Positions 1 to 9,118 of a stretch of DNA of 55,305 nucleotides are shown here, piece after piece. The notes under the pieces were generated by a model, which was not told the origin of the DNA, made no database searches, and saw only the letters and a list, made by a program, of their open reading frames with translations. The DNA is from CAZROT01 sp964601895. Its GTDB lineage: Bacteria; Pseudomonadota; Gammaproteobacteria; Enterobacterales; Enterobacteriaceae. Made by a program: the position numbers and the translations under genes. How positions within the stretch are numbered: position 1 is the first letter of the stretch; each line of letters starts with the position of its first letter. Location: assembly GCA_964601895.1 (NCBI GenBank), contig CAZROT010000014.1, positions 1-55,305 of the forward strand, read 5' to 3'.

Positions 1-152
1 ATAGGCACTTTAACGCTTTGCGCAACCTTTTTTTATTCCTTACTTCTTTTACTTTGCGATAATGAAATACTTTCTACACATCGTGTCCTGATTAAGCTGC
101 CAATAGCTGCATTTGTAATATGAAAAATAAGGCTTTCCAGCAAGCTTCAGGG

Positions 153-196
153 CAGGTATTGAGACCAGAAACTACATCAGCAACCCTCAATACCTG
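153..196. repeat. Inverted repeat downstream of hupA
   Basis: Two perfect 11-base arms (CAGGTATTGAG and CTCAATACCTG) flank a 22-base loop, about 50 bases beyond the hupA stop. Neither strand has a T-run after the stem, so it is not a typical intrinsic terminator; it could be a mRNA 3' stabiliser or a protein site. The rest of bases 1-244 shows no gene. Confidence 0.6.
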
Positions 197-244
197 TCAA
201 AAAACGAATTCTATTATCTTTAATGCCTGTTATTAACATACAGA

Positions 245-517
245 CTATTTAATGGCTGCTTTTAATGCCTTACCTGAAACAAACGCGGGTACATTAGCAG
301 CATTAATTAAGATTTCTTTGCCCGTTTGTGGGTTACGACCTTTGCGTGCACTACGATGATTAACTTTAAAAGTCCCAAAACCAACTAACTGGACTGAATC
401 GCCTCCTTTCAACGATTCTACAATAGCGCTCAATGTTGACTCCAGAACAGCTTTTGCCTGAGTTTTGGAAATATCTGCTTTATCAGAAATAACATCAATT
501 AGTTGGGTCTTATTCAT
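245..517 (-). CDS. hupA: DNA-binding protein HU-alpha
   Basis: Nucleoid protein that bends and constrains DNA as an HU dimer. The 90-residue length is the family's usual one. It shows the N-terminal helices starting MNKTQLIDVI and the DNA-binding arm with GRNPQTGKEI followed by a proline-containing tip, ending in KALKAAIK. The ATG has an AAGGA ribosome site about seven bases upstream. Placement next to yjaG and nfi matches E. coli (hupA-yjaG-nfi-hemE), which favours hupA over hupB. Nothing looks truncated. Confidence 0.96.
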   Translation of the reverse strand: MNKTQLIDVISDKADISKTQAKAVLESTLSAIVESLKGGDSVQLVGFGTFKVNHRSARKGRNPQTGKEILINAANVPAFVSGKALKAAIK

Positions 518-703
518 ATATTATCCTTACGGTTATTCAATCATTCTAAAGCATCATGCGTGATGAACATGCCTGTTTACAACAATGGAATTGCACATAC
601 GCTATGATAACGATTATTTTCGCTCTTCAACTGTAGAACAGACTGGGGTCAGATGTGAAGCCCGGAAACATCACAATTCAATTTTTAAATATGTTTTATC
701 ATC

Positions 704-1294
704 TTATTGTATTAAATTTACCCCGATATTACTGAAAGCGGCTTCTCGTAAATCAGCTCGCAGCCCTTTAATTAATTCCAAATTATATTTTTTACAATCA
801 GCTAACAGGCGCAGCACTTCCCACTGAATATCCCATTCTGCCTTGACAGCCGGCAGCATATTCAGCTCGTCATCAGTCATTACCTTATCTGCCTGTGTCA
901 TTTCCAGCATAACTACTGTACGCACTGACATTTTACTGACAGTAATTGCATGTTCAGACATTTCTCCAGTCAAATGCGAATGAATCACCTCACTCAAGGC
1001 AACACAGGCATCAATTGCTGGATAAACACCATAAACAGAGTACGCTTCAGATGAAGGAATGGCATTTTCGAATTTCTCCAGTTGATTATCAAAATTAATG
1101 TCACTATCTTTTACCAGAAGATTTTCCCAGATTAAATCGAGAATACAACGATAAATAGCAGGGCTACCAAACCCAGTTTGCAGACAGAATACCTGATAAT
1201 TGGGATACATACGTTCACACAAACAAGCCATAAAAGTCAGATGCTGCCAATCTTTCATATTTTCCAATTGAATATGTATTGGATTCCACAACAT
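704..1294 (-). CDS. yjaG: DUF416 family protein YjaG
   Basis: Cytosolic protein of unknown function, conserved in enterobacteria and always near hupA. The 196 residues align end to end with E. coli YjaG: start MLWNPIHIQLE, then TFMACLCERMYPNY, YGVYPAIDACVALSE and ELIKGLRADLREA. No catalytic motif or membrane segment is visible. It lies between hupA and nfi in the same direction, as in E. coli. Its survival in a reduced genome hints at a useful role, but no function can be assigned from sequence. Confidence 0.92.
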   Translation of the reverse strand: MLWNPIHIQLENMKDWQHLTFMACLCERMYPNYQVFCLQTGFGSPAIYRCILDLIWENLLVKDSDINFDNQLEKFENAIPSSEAYSVYGVYPAIDACVALSEVIHSHLTGEMSEHAITVSKMSVRTVVMLEMTQADKVMTDDELNMLPAVKAEWDIQWEVLRLLADCKKYNLELIKGLRADLREAAFSNIGVNLIQ

Positions 1295-1377
1295 GATATT
1301 GTCTCATTGTTTTCAGATACAGAATCTGGCCAGCACTGTAGCCAAAATTCAATTTTCCTTCTACAACTACCTGTCAC

Positions 1378-2061
1378 TCAATACGTTAAATTTTTTTGTT
1401 GCCAGCGCCGGAATGCAGGGCGATTTGATGCAATCGCATCCGCCCAGCGTGTGGTTTCAGGCAGACGATAATGCGTCATACAGCGCATTACCCACTGTAA
1501 TGCACTATCAGTACTGACACGATGTCCCGTAGAAATAAATAAGGGATTACAGCGCATTTTACTACGCCATACCCAGCCTATTTGTTCACCCTTATCTTCT
1601 AATGGCTGCTTAGCACCCCTATCCATACTCAATGGTAAGCTGTGGCCCCACAAACGCTTTTTTGCAACACCAATGGTCGGTACATTAATTAACAACCCAA
1701 AATGACTGGCGACACCAAGGCGACGTGGGTGCGAAATGCCATGACCATCGACGAAAACGAGGTGGGGAAGCTGTGGTAACTGGTGCCATGCCGCCAGTAA
1801 TGCCGGGCATTCTCGAAAAGAAAGGAATCCGGGAATATAGGGTAACTGTGTTGCCGTTCTGGCAATTTTATAATCAATCAATTCAAGAGAGGGATAACGT
1901 AATAACACAATCGCAGCCCTGGCCACTGTACCCTGCTGTTCGAAACCAACATCAGCTCCTGCAATCAAAGTCGGTTGATCAATACTAAAATCATCATAAC
2001 GAACAACCTGAGATGCATACTGCAACTGTTGCTGCAATAAATTTTGCCTGTCAGCAATCAT
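1378..2061 (-). CDS. nfi: Endonuclease V (deoxyinosine 3' endonuclease)
   Basis: DNA repair enzyme that cuts at the second phosphodiester bond 3' to deoxyinosine. Family signatures present are LIAGADVGFE (metal-binding Asp), PYIPGFLSFRE, VFVDGHGISHPRRLG (catalytic Asp, His) and CNPLFISTGHRVS. The start at 2061 is preferred over the in-frame ATG at 2070, because AGGA then sits eight bases upstream; this gives 227 residues (E. coli 223). It follows hemE by about 20 bases and is probably co-transcribed with it. Confidence 0.94.
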   Translation of the reverse strand: MIADRQNLLQQQLQYASQVVRYDDFSIDQPTLIAGADVGFEQQGTVARAAIVLLRYPSLELIDYKIARTATQLPYIPGFLSFRECPALLAAWHQLPQLPHLVFVDGHGISHPRRLGVASHFGLLINVPTIGVAKKRLWGHSLPLSMDRGAKQPLEDKGEQIGWVWRSKMRCNPLFISTGHRVSTDSALQWVMRCMTHYRLPETTRWADAIASNRPAFRRWQQKNLTY

Positions 2062-2082
2062 AGGCCACATCCTGCGCCAGGA

Positions 2083-3144
2083 CTAATGATACTGTGGAGA
2101 AAGCCTGTGCACGGCATCAACAAAAACACCGGCATGCTCTGGTAATGTATCCTGATGAATACCATGACCTAAATTGAAAATGTGGCCACTGCCTGCACCA
2201 AAACTGGCCAGAATGGCAGCCACTTCCTGCTCAATACGCGCTGGTGAAGCGTAGAGCACTGACGGGTCCATATTACCCTGAATAGCTACCTTATGGCCCA
2301 CCCGGCGGCGCGCATCTGCAATGTCCGTTGTCCAGTCTATCCCGAGTGCATCACAACCAGTTGCTGCCATCGCCTCCAGCCACTGTCCTCCACCCTTGGT
2401 AAATAAAGTCACTGGCACAGGCTGCCCTTCGTTTTCATGTATCAGACCATCGATAATTTTATGCATGTAATATAATGAAAATTCCCTATAATCGCGTCCG
2501 CTTAATACGCCACCCCAGGTATCAAAAATCATCACTGCGTTGACACCCGCCTTAATCTGCGCATTCAGATATAAAATCACGCTGTCTGCCAGTTTTTGCA
2601 ATAACAGATGAAGCACAGCAGGTTGAGCGTACATCATTTTTTTTAATTTGGTAAAAGCCTTACTACTGGCACCTTCAACCATGTAAGTCGCCAGTGTCCA
2701 GGGGCTGCCTGAAAAACCAATTAACGGTATCTTATCTGCCAGTGCCTGACGCGTTATGCGGACAGCATCGATGACATAGCGTAATTCCTGCTCTGGATCG
2801 GGAATCGGTAACTTCTCGGCCTCTGCCTTACCAGTAATCGGCCGTTGAAAATGAGGGCCTTCTCCCTGGGTAAAATACAAGCCCAGCCCCATTGCATCCG
2901 GGATAGTGAGGATATCAGAAAATAAAATTGCCGCATCCAGTGGATAACGCTCTAGCGGCTGCAAGGTAACTTCACAAGCGAGCTCAGGGTTTTTACACAA
3001 TGACATAAAATCCCCTGCCTGTGCACGTACCCTGGTATATTCTGGCAAATAACGCCCGGCCTGCCTCATCATCCATACCGGTGTCATATCCACAGGCTGG
3101 CGGAGTAACGCTCGTAAGTAACGATCATTCTTCAGTTTATTCAT
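2083..3144 (-). CDS. hemE: Uroporphyrinogen decarboxylase
   Basis: Converts uroporphyrinogen III to coproporphyrinogen III in haem synthesis, in the cytosol. The 353 residues match the E. coli enzyme from LKNDRYLRALLRQPVD onward, with signature RQAGRYLPEY, FSDILTIPDAMG, GFSGSPWTLATYM and the C-terminal FNLGHGIHQDT. Two ATGs are adjacent; the second (3144) is chosen because GGAG is then seven bases away and it aligns with the E. coli start. In E. coli nudC, rsd and thiC follow upstream; here they are absent and thiE is the next gene, divergently transcribed. Confidence 0.96.
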   Translation of the reverse strand: MNKLKNDRYLRALLRQPVDMTPVWMMRQAGRYLPEYTRVRAQAGDFMSLCKNPELACEVTLQPLERYPLDAAILFSDILTIPDAMGLGLYFTQGEGPHFQRPITGKAEAEKLPIPDPEQELRYVIDAVRITRQALADKIPLIGFSGSPWTLATYMVEGASSKAFTKLKKMMYAQPAVLHLLLQKLADSVILYLNAQIKAGVNAVMIFDTWGGVLSGRDYREFSLYYMHKIIDGLIHENEGQPVPVTLFTKGGGQWLEAMAATGCDALGIDWTTDIADARRRVGHKVAIQGNMDPSVLYASPARIEQEVAAILASFGAGSGHIFNLGHGIHQDTLPEHAGVFVDAVHRLSPQYH

Positions 3145-3413
3145 CATAAAGCTCCGTGTAGGGTACCCGCTGCCAGCTCAGTATTTCACTCACCGTAATG
3201 CATTTAGCTGTCAGTTTTACCTGCTTTCAGGCAGAAAAATTGTATCACAATACCTGGTAATTGCTTTATAACTCAGTGCGATACACCATAGCATTTATCT
3301 AAAAATTAATATTATTTCTTATATTGATGTTATGTTAAAACAACATTTAGCTGTTTTTTTACTGGCGCCACAGCTGGTAATTTTTACTGTCATTCATATA
3401 CTAAAAAACCTGA

Positions 3414-3486
3414 CTTGTCGGAGTGCCTTGTCTGCATTGTGAATCAACACCCATCTCAGTCTGAGATGGTAAATTCGGGAACAGAC
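3414..3486 (+). promoter_or_regulatory. Degenerate TPP-riboswitch-like leader of thiE
   Basis: The stretch begins CTTGTCGGAGTGCCTT, which I recognise as the 5' end of the enterobacterial thiC thi-box, and ends GGGAACAGAC, like the thi-box end GGGAACAAG. Between them the invariant CTGAGA and TGATC elements are not in their places. Instead there is a hairpin CATCTCagtctGAGATG. Outer-helix pairing (TTGT with ACAG) partly survives. I infer an eroded riboswitch that once preceded thiC; thiamine pyrophosphate binding is doubtful. The sequence from 3145 to 3413 shows no gene. Confidence 0.6.
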
Positions 3487-3515
3487 ATACTTATCTGTCA
3501 TGGAGAAAAACAAAA

Positions 3516-4160
3516 ATGGTGACACAGCCCGCTTTCTCTTTCAGCAGGACACCAGATAAACTCGGGTTATATCCCATCGTCGACACAATAGAATGGATTA
3601 CACGCCTGCTGACTGCCGGGGTCAAAACGCTACAACTACGCATCAAAGAGAGTCCAGCTAAACAGACAGAAAATGACATAAGTGCTGCCATTACCCTGGC
3701 AGAACGCTACAATGCCCGATTATTCATTAATGACCACTGGTCTCTTGCCATTAAACATGGTGCCTATGGTATTCATTTAGGGCAGGAGGATCTTATCAAC
3801 GCCGATCTGGCAGCGATTGCACAGGCTGGATTACGCTTTGGCATTTCCACCCGCAATGATACTGAACTGGCTCATGCTATCACTCTACGCCCCTCTTACA
3901 TTGCCATTGGCCATATTTTCCCGACACAAAGCAAAAAAATGGATTCCATGCCCCAGGGGCTGGAAACACTCAAACGCCATGTTGCGATGGCGTCGGGTTT
4001 ACCTGCTGTTGCGATTGGCGGTATCAGTATCGACAGGGTGCCACAAGTATTGAATTGCGGTGTCAGTGGTATCGCTGTAATCAGTGCCATCACTCAGGCA
4101 CCCGACTGGCGTCAGGCCACCACGACATTATTACAACTCATCGAAGGAAGAACAGAGTAA
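3516..4160 (+). CDS. thiE: Thiamine-phosphate synthase
   Basis: Joins hydroxymethylpyrimidine diphosphate and thiazole phosphate to give thiamine monophosphate. The TIM-barrel protein of 214 residues shows LGLYPIVDT, LQLRIKE, NARLFINDHWSLAIKHGAYGIHLGQEDL, YIAIGHIFPTQSK and AIGGISIDRVP, all as in E. coli ThiE. The start ATG has GGAG ten bases upstream. In E. coli thiE is second in thiCEFSGH behind thiC; here thiC is missing and the thi-box remnant lies just upstream. The enzyme looks intact, so it could serve salvage of imported precursors if thiD and thiM exist elsewhere. Confidence 0.95.
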   Translation: MVTQPAFSFSRTPDKLGLYPIVDTIEWITRLLTAGVKTLQLRIKESPAKQTENDISAAITLAERYNARLFINDHWSLAIKHGAYGIHLGQEDLINADLAAIAQAGLRFGISTRNDTELAHAITLRPSYIAIGHIFPTQSKKMDSMPQGLETLKRHVAMASGLPAVAIGGISIDRVPQVLNCGVSGIAVISAITQAPDWRQATTTLLQLIEGRTE

Positions 4161-4176
4161 CGCGCTTAATTCCTTC

Positions 4177-4230
4177 ATGAGCAACACTGAATGCCGACGC
4201 TATAGTCACCAGCTGCTACTGAAAAAAACA
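4177..4230 (+). pseudogene. thiF: Short thiF-like N-terminal fragment
   Basis: An ATG 16 bases after the thiE stop opens a frame reading MSNTECRRYSHQLLLKK, which resembles the start of ThiF (MNDRDFMRYSRQILLDD in E. coli). The resemblance stops after about 17 residues: no ThiF nucleotide-binding GxGGLG motif or cysteine pairs follow. The position, directly after thiE, is where thiF lies in E. coli. I read it as a leftover of a deleted thiF. The remaining sequence to 4570 holds no gene and no recognisable thiS, thiG or thiH piece. Confidence 0.45.
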
Positions 4231-4570
4231 GGCCCCCGCAGGGTAGCAAAAATTGCAACAATGCCGCGTATTGATTGCCAGCCTGAGAGGTTTGAGGCGC
4301 AGACGTCAGCAAATTACAGAGTAAACTTGCTGCCATACTCTTTCATCAAAAAACAGCATGTGCATCACAGCGAATAAGGAAATTTTCGTTTAGGATACCG
4401 CTCCAACAAGGCCAGGTGCTGATAAGGAAAAAGACAAAATAGCCTCTTTATCCCGCCAGGTAGTCTGTTTTAACAACACATCACTGAATTTACGTCCTGA
4501 AACAGGCTTTAACTCGTCGCCATGATGAACCCCAGTTAGTCACCATTCAACAATATTAAATAGAGTAACT

Positions 4571-6586
4571 ATGATGTTTAAAAGCAACAGCTATTGGTGC
4601 TATGGCATTTGTTTAATTTTACTGAGCATAGCCGGGCTAATATACCATAGCCCCGCACAGAGTTACGATCAGCTGGTTATCTTTGGTGACAGCCTGAGCG
4701 ATACCGGTAACCGTGGCCGCTATACGTTTGACAAAGATAAGAATTACATTTACGACGAAATACTGGCACAACGTATAGGCGTGGGACTGACACCCTCTAA
4801 CCAGGGCGGATTTAACTATGCCACCGGTGGCGCCGATGCATCGCCCGCACTCAGACCTGACAGGCCTACTTATAATACGCAATACCAGGTGAATAGTTAT
4901 CTTAACCGAGTACAAGGGCGTGCTAACAATAGTGCGCTGTATATACACTGGATTGGGGCCAATGACCTGATAAGGATCCTCGCTAATACCACCTGGAATG
5001 CACAGCAACAGGAAACCATGGTTAGCAACAGTGCACAGCTGGCTGCCGGCCAGGTAAGTCAACTGATACAGGCCGGCGCAGGAACCATCATAGTACCGGG
5101 TGTGCCGAATATTGGCCTGACTCCCTTATTGACAGAAAGAATTATTCGCACCGCACTACCTGCAGTACAAGAGGCAGCAGTCCAGGCAGCTTATGCTATC
5201 CTGAACAACGTAGCGACCCCTGATACTGTTTCACGTCAGCATATCATTCATCAGGCTATGGCGGCGGCAGCAGCCCAGACAGGCACCAATGCTCAACAGC
5301 AAAAAGTTATTACAGCACAGCTTATTACTGCCCATGATACACTTTCGAGGCGCGCGGCAGAGTTGACCACTTTTTACAATCAACAAGTGGATCAACGCGT
5401 TGCACAAAATGGCCCGCATATCGTCCGGGCAGATATCAACGCCTTGTTTACTGAATTACTGACTAACCCCGTTGAATATGGCCTTATTAATACAACAGGA
5501 ACCAGCTGCCCTGTCAGGATTTACGCAGACAGATGTACTTCTGAGATGGCGGGCTTTGACAATGCGCAAAGACATCTGTTTGCTGATAATATTCATACCT
5601 CACCATACGTGCATACCCTTATTGCGGATTATCTCCAGGCATTGTTAGCAGGACCTTTACAGGTCACCGCGCTTAGCCAGGCAACAACAGCTATGGCTCG
5701 TGATGCACGCTTAACACTGGATAGCCATTTACAGCAATTACGTAATACCATTCATGCACAGGGATCCTGGCGAATGTTTGGCGGTTATGCGGGTCAGCAT
5801 AGTTATTCACAAACCGGTACAGCAGACCGAAAAAGTATGATCACACACAATGTCACTATTGGTAGCGATTATCAATTAACAGAAAAGTGGTCAGTGGGCG
5901 CGCTGCTTTCGCATTCTGTGGGCAAACAACGCCCATCGGGTAGTTATCAATACCAGCCTCACGGCCTGTTATTCTCGCTATTTTCAACAGTCGACATCAT
6001 GAATTATGGCTGGATAAATGCTGATCTGCATTTTATAAATATGGCGTACAACAACATTAAGCGGCAGATAAAATTGGGGCCGGCAACACGTACAGAGCAG
6101 GGTAATACTCATGGCAACCAATGGAGCGCCCGGCTAACGGCCGGATGGGATATTCCGCTCAGCGCAACTATCACGACCGGGCCTGTTATCCAATACACAT
6201 GGGACTACAACAAAATCTATGGCTATACTGAAAACAGCGATAACAGTACAACAATGCGTTTTGGCCATCAGCGTTACCATTCAAAAGTCGCTGGCTTTGG
6301 CTGGCGACTCAATACAGATTTCAATGTTATCAAACCTTACGCACAAATCGACTGGCAACATCAGCTTGGTGACGATACCTGGTCAGTAACAGGTGCTTTA
6401 AAATCAAGCCAGGCGACCTTCACCACCACCAGTATCCCACAGGATAAACGCTGGATGAACGTTACTCTGGGGGCAAGTATGCCATTAGGCACGCACGCTG
6501 CAGCGTTTGCCAGAATATCACGAACTGCGGGACTCAACCGTGAAGAACGCCTCGTATATAATATTGGTGGTAGTCTGCGCTTTTAA
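4571..6586 (+). CDS. GDSL-family esterase/lipase autotransporter
   Basis: A 671-residue type Va secreted protein. Residues 1 to about 30 form a signal peptide with a hydrophobic core (ICLILLSIAGLI). The passenger is a GDSL hydrolase: GDSLSDTGN with Ser41, GGFNYATGGA (79-88), WIGANDL with Asn131, and DNIH with Asp339 and His342 as the likely catalytic pair. From about residue 395 to 671 comes a beta-barrel with alternating aromatic strands ending in Phe. Cys313 and Cys322 could form a disulfide. Relatives are EstA of Pseudomonas and ApeE of Salmonella, which hydrolyse lipid or aryl esters at the outer membrane. It stands alone between thiE and fre, in a place without this gene in E. coli. Substrate is unknown. 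Confidence 0.92.
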   Translation: MMFKSNSYWCYGICLILLSIAGLIYHSPAQSYDQLVIFGDSLSDTGNRGRYTFDKDKNYIYDEILAQRIGVGLTPSNQGGFNYATGGADASPALRPDRPTYNTQYQVNSYLNRVQGRANNSALYIHWIGANDLIRILANTTWNAQQQETMVSNSAQLAAGQVSQLIQAGAGTIIVPGVPNIGLTPLLTERIIRTALPAVQEAAVQAAYAILNNVATPDTVSRQHIIHQAMAAAAAQTGTNAQQQKVITAQLITAHDTLSRRAAELTTFYNQQVDQRVAQNGPHIVRADINALFTELLTNPVEYGLINTTGTSCPVRIYADRCTSEMAGFDNAQRHLFADNIHTSPYVHTLIADYLQALLAGPLQVTALSQATTAMARDARLTLDSHLQQLRNTIHAQGSWRMFGGYAGQHSYSQTGTADRKSMITHNVTIGSDYQLTEKWSVGALLSHSVGKQRPSGSYQYQPHGLLFSLFSTVDIMNYGWINADLHFINMAYNNIKRQIKLGPATRTEQGNTHGNQWSARLTAGWDIPLSATITTGPVIQYTWDYNKIYGYTENSDNSTTMRFGHQRYHSKVAGFGWRLNTDFNVIKPYAQIDWQHQLGDDTWSVTGALKSSQATFTTTSIPQDKRWMNVTLGASMPLGTHAAAFARISRTAGLNREERLVYNIGGSLRF

Positions 6587-6705
6587 ACAGTGTTGCTCAA
6601 ACAAGTAATAACAGGATGCCGCCCCTATGCGCATCGCTGCTTTCAGTGTGAGAATGAAGAAAATATTTGCCTGTACGTTAAGATCTACTGGGCAATAAAG
6701 AGCTG

Positions 6706-7407
6706 TCACATAAATGCAAAAGCATCACCATAAATATGATCTTCCAATGCACCGCGCTCAGCACAAAATAATTCACGCGCAATCCGGGCCATTTCAAAAC
6801 GACCGGCAATATAGATATCGTGTTGTTCCAGAGAAGTAAAATCCTGCAGGACAGCACTTAATACCATACCTGACCTACCCTGCCATCCTTCTTCCGGCTG
6901 TTCAACCACCGGAACCACATTTAGCTGGGGATATCGAGACATCAATGTCTCCAGCTCCATTAAATCATAAAGATGCCTCGATTCACGTCCTCCCCAATAA
7001 ATGGTAATGTCACGATCAGGCTGTTCCTGCAAAGCAGCCAGCAGAATAGAACGCACATATGAAAAACCGGTACCACCAGCAATCAGGACTAGTGGGCGTG
7101 TACTACCTTCACGGAACCAGGCATCGCCATGAGGAATATCAACATAAAGTGTTTTCTCTTTGAGAATACTGTCCATTACAGCCATGGCATATAAATTCAG
7201 TTCCGAGGTTCCAATATGCAGCTCAATATACTGTTTCTGCATGGGCGTCGATGCCATCGAAAATGGTCGCTGGTCACGTTCATCCATTACTACCATCAGA
7301 TACTGACCTGCCCGAAAAGAAAATGGCGATTCTGGAACCAGGCGAACCCGATATACCGTGTTCGTTATGGCTTCTACGGAGGTTACTTTACAGTTCAATA
7401 TCGTCAT
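6706..7407 (-). CDS. fre: NAD(P)H-flavin reductase
   Basis: Reduces free flavins with NAD(P)H in the cytosol; reduced flavin serves ferric iron release, radical-enzyme activation and flavin-dependent enzymes. Key parts are RPFSMAST (flavin contact), LIAGGTGFSYVRS (nicotinamide binding), YWGGRE and the C-terminal YGDAFAFM. The start at 7407 (MTILNCKVTSVEAIT) aligns with E. coli Fre and gives exactly 233 residues; the upstream in-frame start adds eight unmatched residues. It sits downstream of ubiD, as in E. coli (ubiD-fre). Confidence 0.95.
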   Translation of the reverse strand: MTILNCKVTSVEAITNTVYRVRLVPESPFSFRAGQYLMVVMDERDQRPFSMASTPMQKQYIELHIGTSELNLYAMAVMDSILKEKTLYVDIPHGDAWFREGSTRPLVLIAGGTGFSYVRSILLAALQEQPDRDITIYWGGRESRHLYDLMELETLMSRYPQLNVVPVVEQPEEGWQGRSGMVLSAVLQDFTSLEQHDIYIAGRFEMARIARELFCAERGALEDHIYGDAFAFM

Positions 7408-7460
7408 GCGCTCTCTCTGTCGAGTCCTCAATGCAAAACTGAAAACAAAGATGACGCATT

Positions 7461-8957
7461 TCAGCGCTCAGGATCTTTGTCACTGAATATGGCGAGTTCA
7501 TCCCAGATAGCATCAATACGCGCCCGTACTTGACTATCCATTGTAATAGGGCGTCCCCATTCCCGCTGCGTTTCTGCCGGCCATTTATTAGTGGCATCCA
7601 GCCCCATCTTTGAGCCGAGACCAGATACTGGAGAAGCAAAATCCAGATAATCTATCGGCGTATTTTCCAGCAATAGCGTATCACGTGCCGGATCCATGCG
7701 GGTTGTAATGGCCCAAATGACATCTTTCCAATCACGTGCATTAATGTCATGATCACATACAATAATGAATTTTGTATACATAAACTGACGTAGAAATGAC
7801 CATATGCCCATCATGACTCGTCTGGCATGACCGGCATATTGTTTCGTAATGGTAACAACAGCAAGACGATAGGAACATCCTTCAGGCGGAAGATAAAAAT
7901 CTACAATCTCAGGAAATTGTTTTTGTAAAATAGGAACAAAGACTTCATTCAATGCCATTCCCATGACTGCAGGTTCATCAGGCGGGCGTCCCGTATATGT
8001 AGAATGATAAATGGCATTGTGACGCTGAGTCATATGCGTCACAGTGAATACTGGGAATTTTTCCACCTCGTTATAATAACCTGTATGATCACCATAGGGG
8101 CCTTCCGGCGCTACTTCACCTGGCTCGATATACCCTTCTAATATAATTTCCGCACTCGCCGGGACTTCAAGGTCATTAGAAATACACTTAACGACTTCTG
8201 TCCTGTGCCCACGCAGTAAACCGGCAAATGCATATTCAGATAAGTTATCAGGAACCGGAGTCACTGCACCGAGAATTGTGGCAGGATCAGCACCGATTGC
8301 AACTGCAACTGGAAATTTCACACCAGGATTAACACGACACCACTCCATGTAATCCAGTGCACCGCCTCGATGATGCAACCAGCGCATAATCAACTGGTTC
8401 TTACTCAAAACCTGCTGCCGGTAAATACCGAGATTCTGGCGTTTTTTATAGGGTCCACAGGTAATAGTCAATCCCCATGTTATTAATGGGGCGACATCTT
8501 CCGGCCAACAGTGCATCACAGGGAGACTATTCAGATCAACATCATTCTCCCGGTAAATTTTTTCCTGACAGGGCGCAGAATGCAGACACTTGACAGGCAT
8601 GTTCAGCACTTGCTTAAACTTTGGCAGCTTATCAAACAAATCACGAAATCCTTTTGGTGGTTCAGGCTCTTTAAGAAATGCCAGCAGTTCGCCAAGGGAG
8701 CGCAAAGCAGCAATATTCTCTTTCCCCATCCCCAGTGCCACTCTTTTTGTTGTGCCAAAAAGGTTACACAATACTGGCATGTTATAACATTTTGGATTTT
8801 CAAACAAAAGAGCAGGCCCACCAGCACGCAAGGTACGATCGGCAATTTCAGTCATTTCCAGATAAGGATCAACAGGCTGGAAAATACGTTTCAGTTCACC
8901 TCTGCGTTCCAGCAACGCGAGGAAATCACGTAAGTCACGGTATTTCATAGTAATCAT
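7461..8957 (-). CDS. ubiD: 3-octaprenyl-4-hydroxybenzoate decarboxylase
   Basis: Prenylated-FMN-dependent decarboxylase of ubiquinone synthesis. The 498 residues match E. coli UbiD almost throughout: LRAGGPALLFENPK, NLGIYRQQV, PASAEIILEGYIEPGE, PEGPYGDHTGYYN, ENTPIDYLDFASP and GLGSKMGLDATNKWP. The start at 8957 (MITMKYRDLRD) parallels E. coli MDAMKYNDLRD; 8948 is also possible. With ubiB, ubiE, ubiJ and ispB in the window, ubiquinone synthesis appears kept. The cofactor maker UbiX must lie elsewhere. E. coli has rfaH and tatD between tatC and ubiD; here hemB takes that place. Confidence 0.96.
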   Translation of the reverse strand: MITMKYRDLRDFLALLERRGELKRIFQPVDPYLEMTEIADRTLRAGGPALLFENPKCYNMPVLCNLFGTTKRVALGMGKENIAALRSLGELLAFLKEPEPPKGFRDLFDKLPKFKQVLNMPVKCLHSAPCQEKIYRENDVDLNSLPVMHCWPEDVAPLITWGLTITCGPYKKRQNLGIYRQQVLSKNQLIMRWLHHRGGALDYMEWCRVNPGVKFPVAVAIGADPATILGAVTPVPDNLSEYAFAGLLRGHRTEVVKCISNDLEVPASAEIILEGYIEPGEVAPEGPYGDHTGYYNEVEKFPVFTVTHMTQRHNAIYHSTYTGRPPDEPAVMGMALNEVFVPILQKQFPEIVDFYLPPEGCSYRLAVVTITKQYAGHARRVMMGIWSFLRQFMYTKFIIVCDHDINARDWKDVIWAITTRMDPARDTLLLENTPIDYLDFASPVSGLGSKMGLDATNKWPAETQREWGRPITMDSQVRARIDAIWDELAIFSDKDPER

Positions 8958-9091
8958 TATGACATACAGCATGGGCTACATTACAGGCCCTCTTTAATAA
9001 CAAGCTCGCTCTTTTTGTAAAGATTGCAGAGTAAACCGAAATTATAATCAAAAGGCAAATCGTTATGCACCTGACTGCGTTATTGTATTGA

Positions 9092-9118
9092 CGTAAAATA
9101 TGACAGTAATATTTTACG
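9092..9118. repeat. AT-rich inverted repeat between ubiD and hemB
   Basis: Perfect 10-base arms CGTAAAATAT and ATATTTTACG flank a seven-base loop, in the 296-base spacer between ubiD and hemB. It could be the transcript end of hemB or a protein site. There is no rfaH or tatD remnant that I can recognise around it. Confidence 0.5.

Noticed and set aside
585..827. 80-codon frame on the plus strand
   Set aside because: It runs antisense into the 3' end of yjaG and has no protein-like features.
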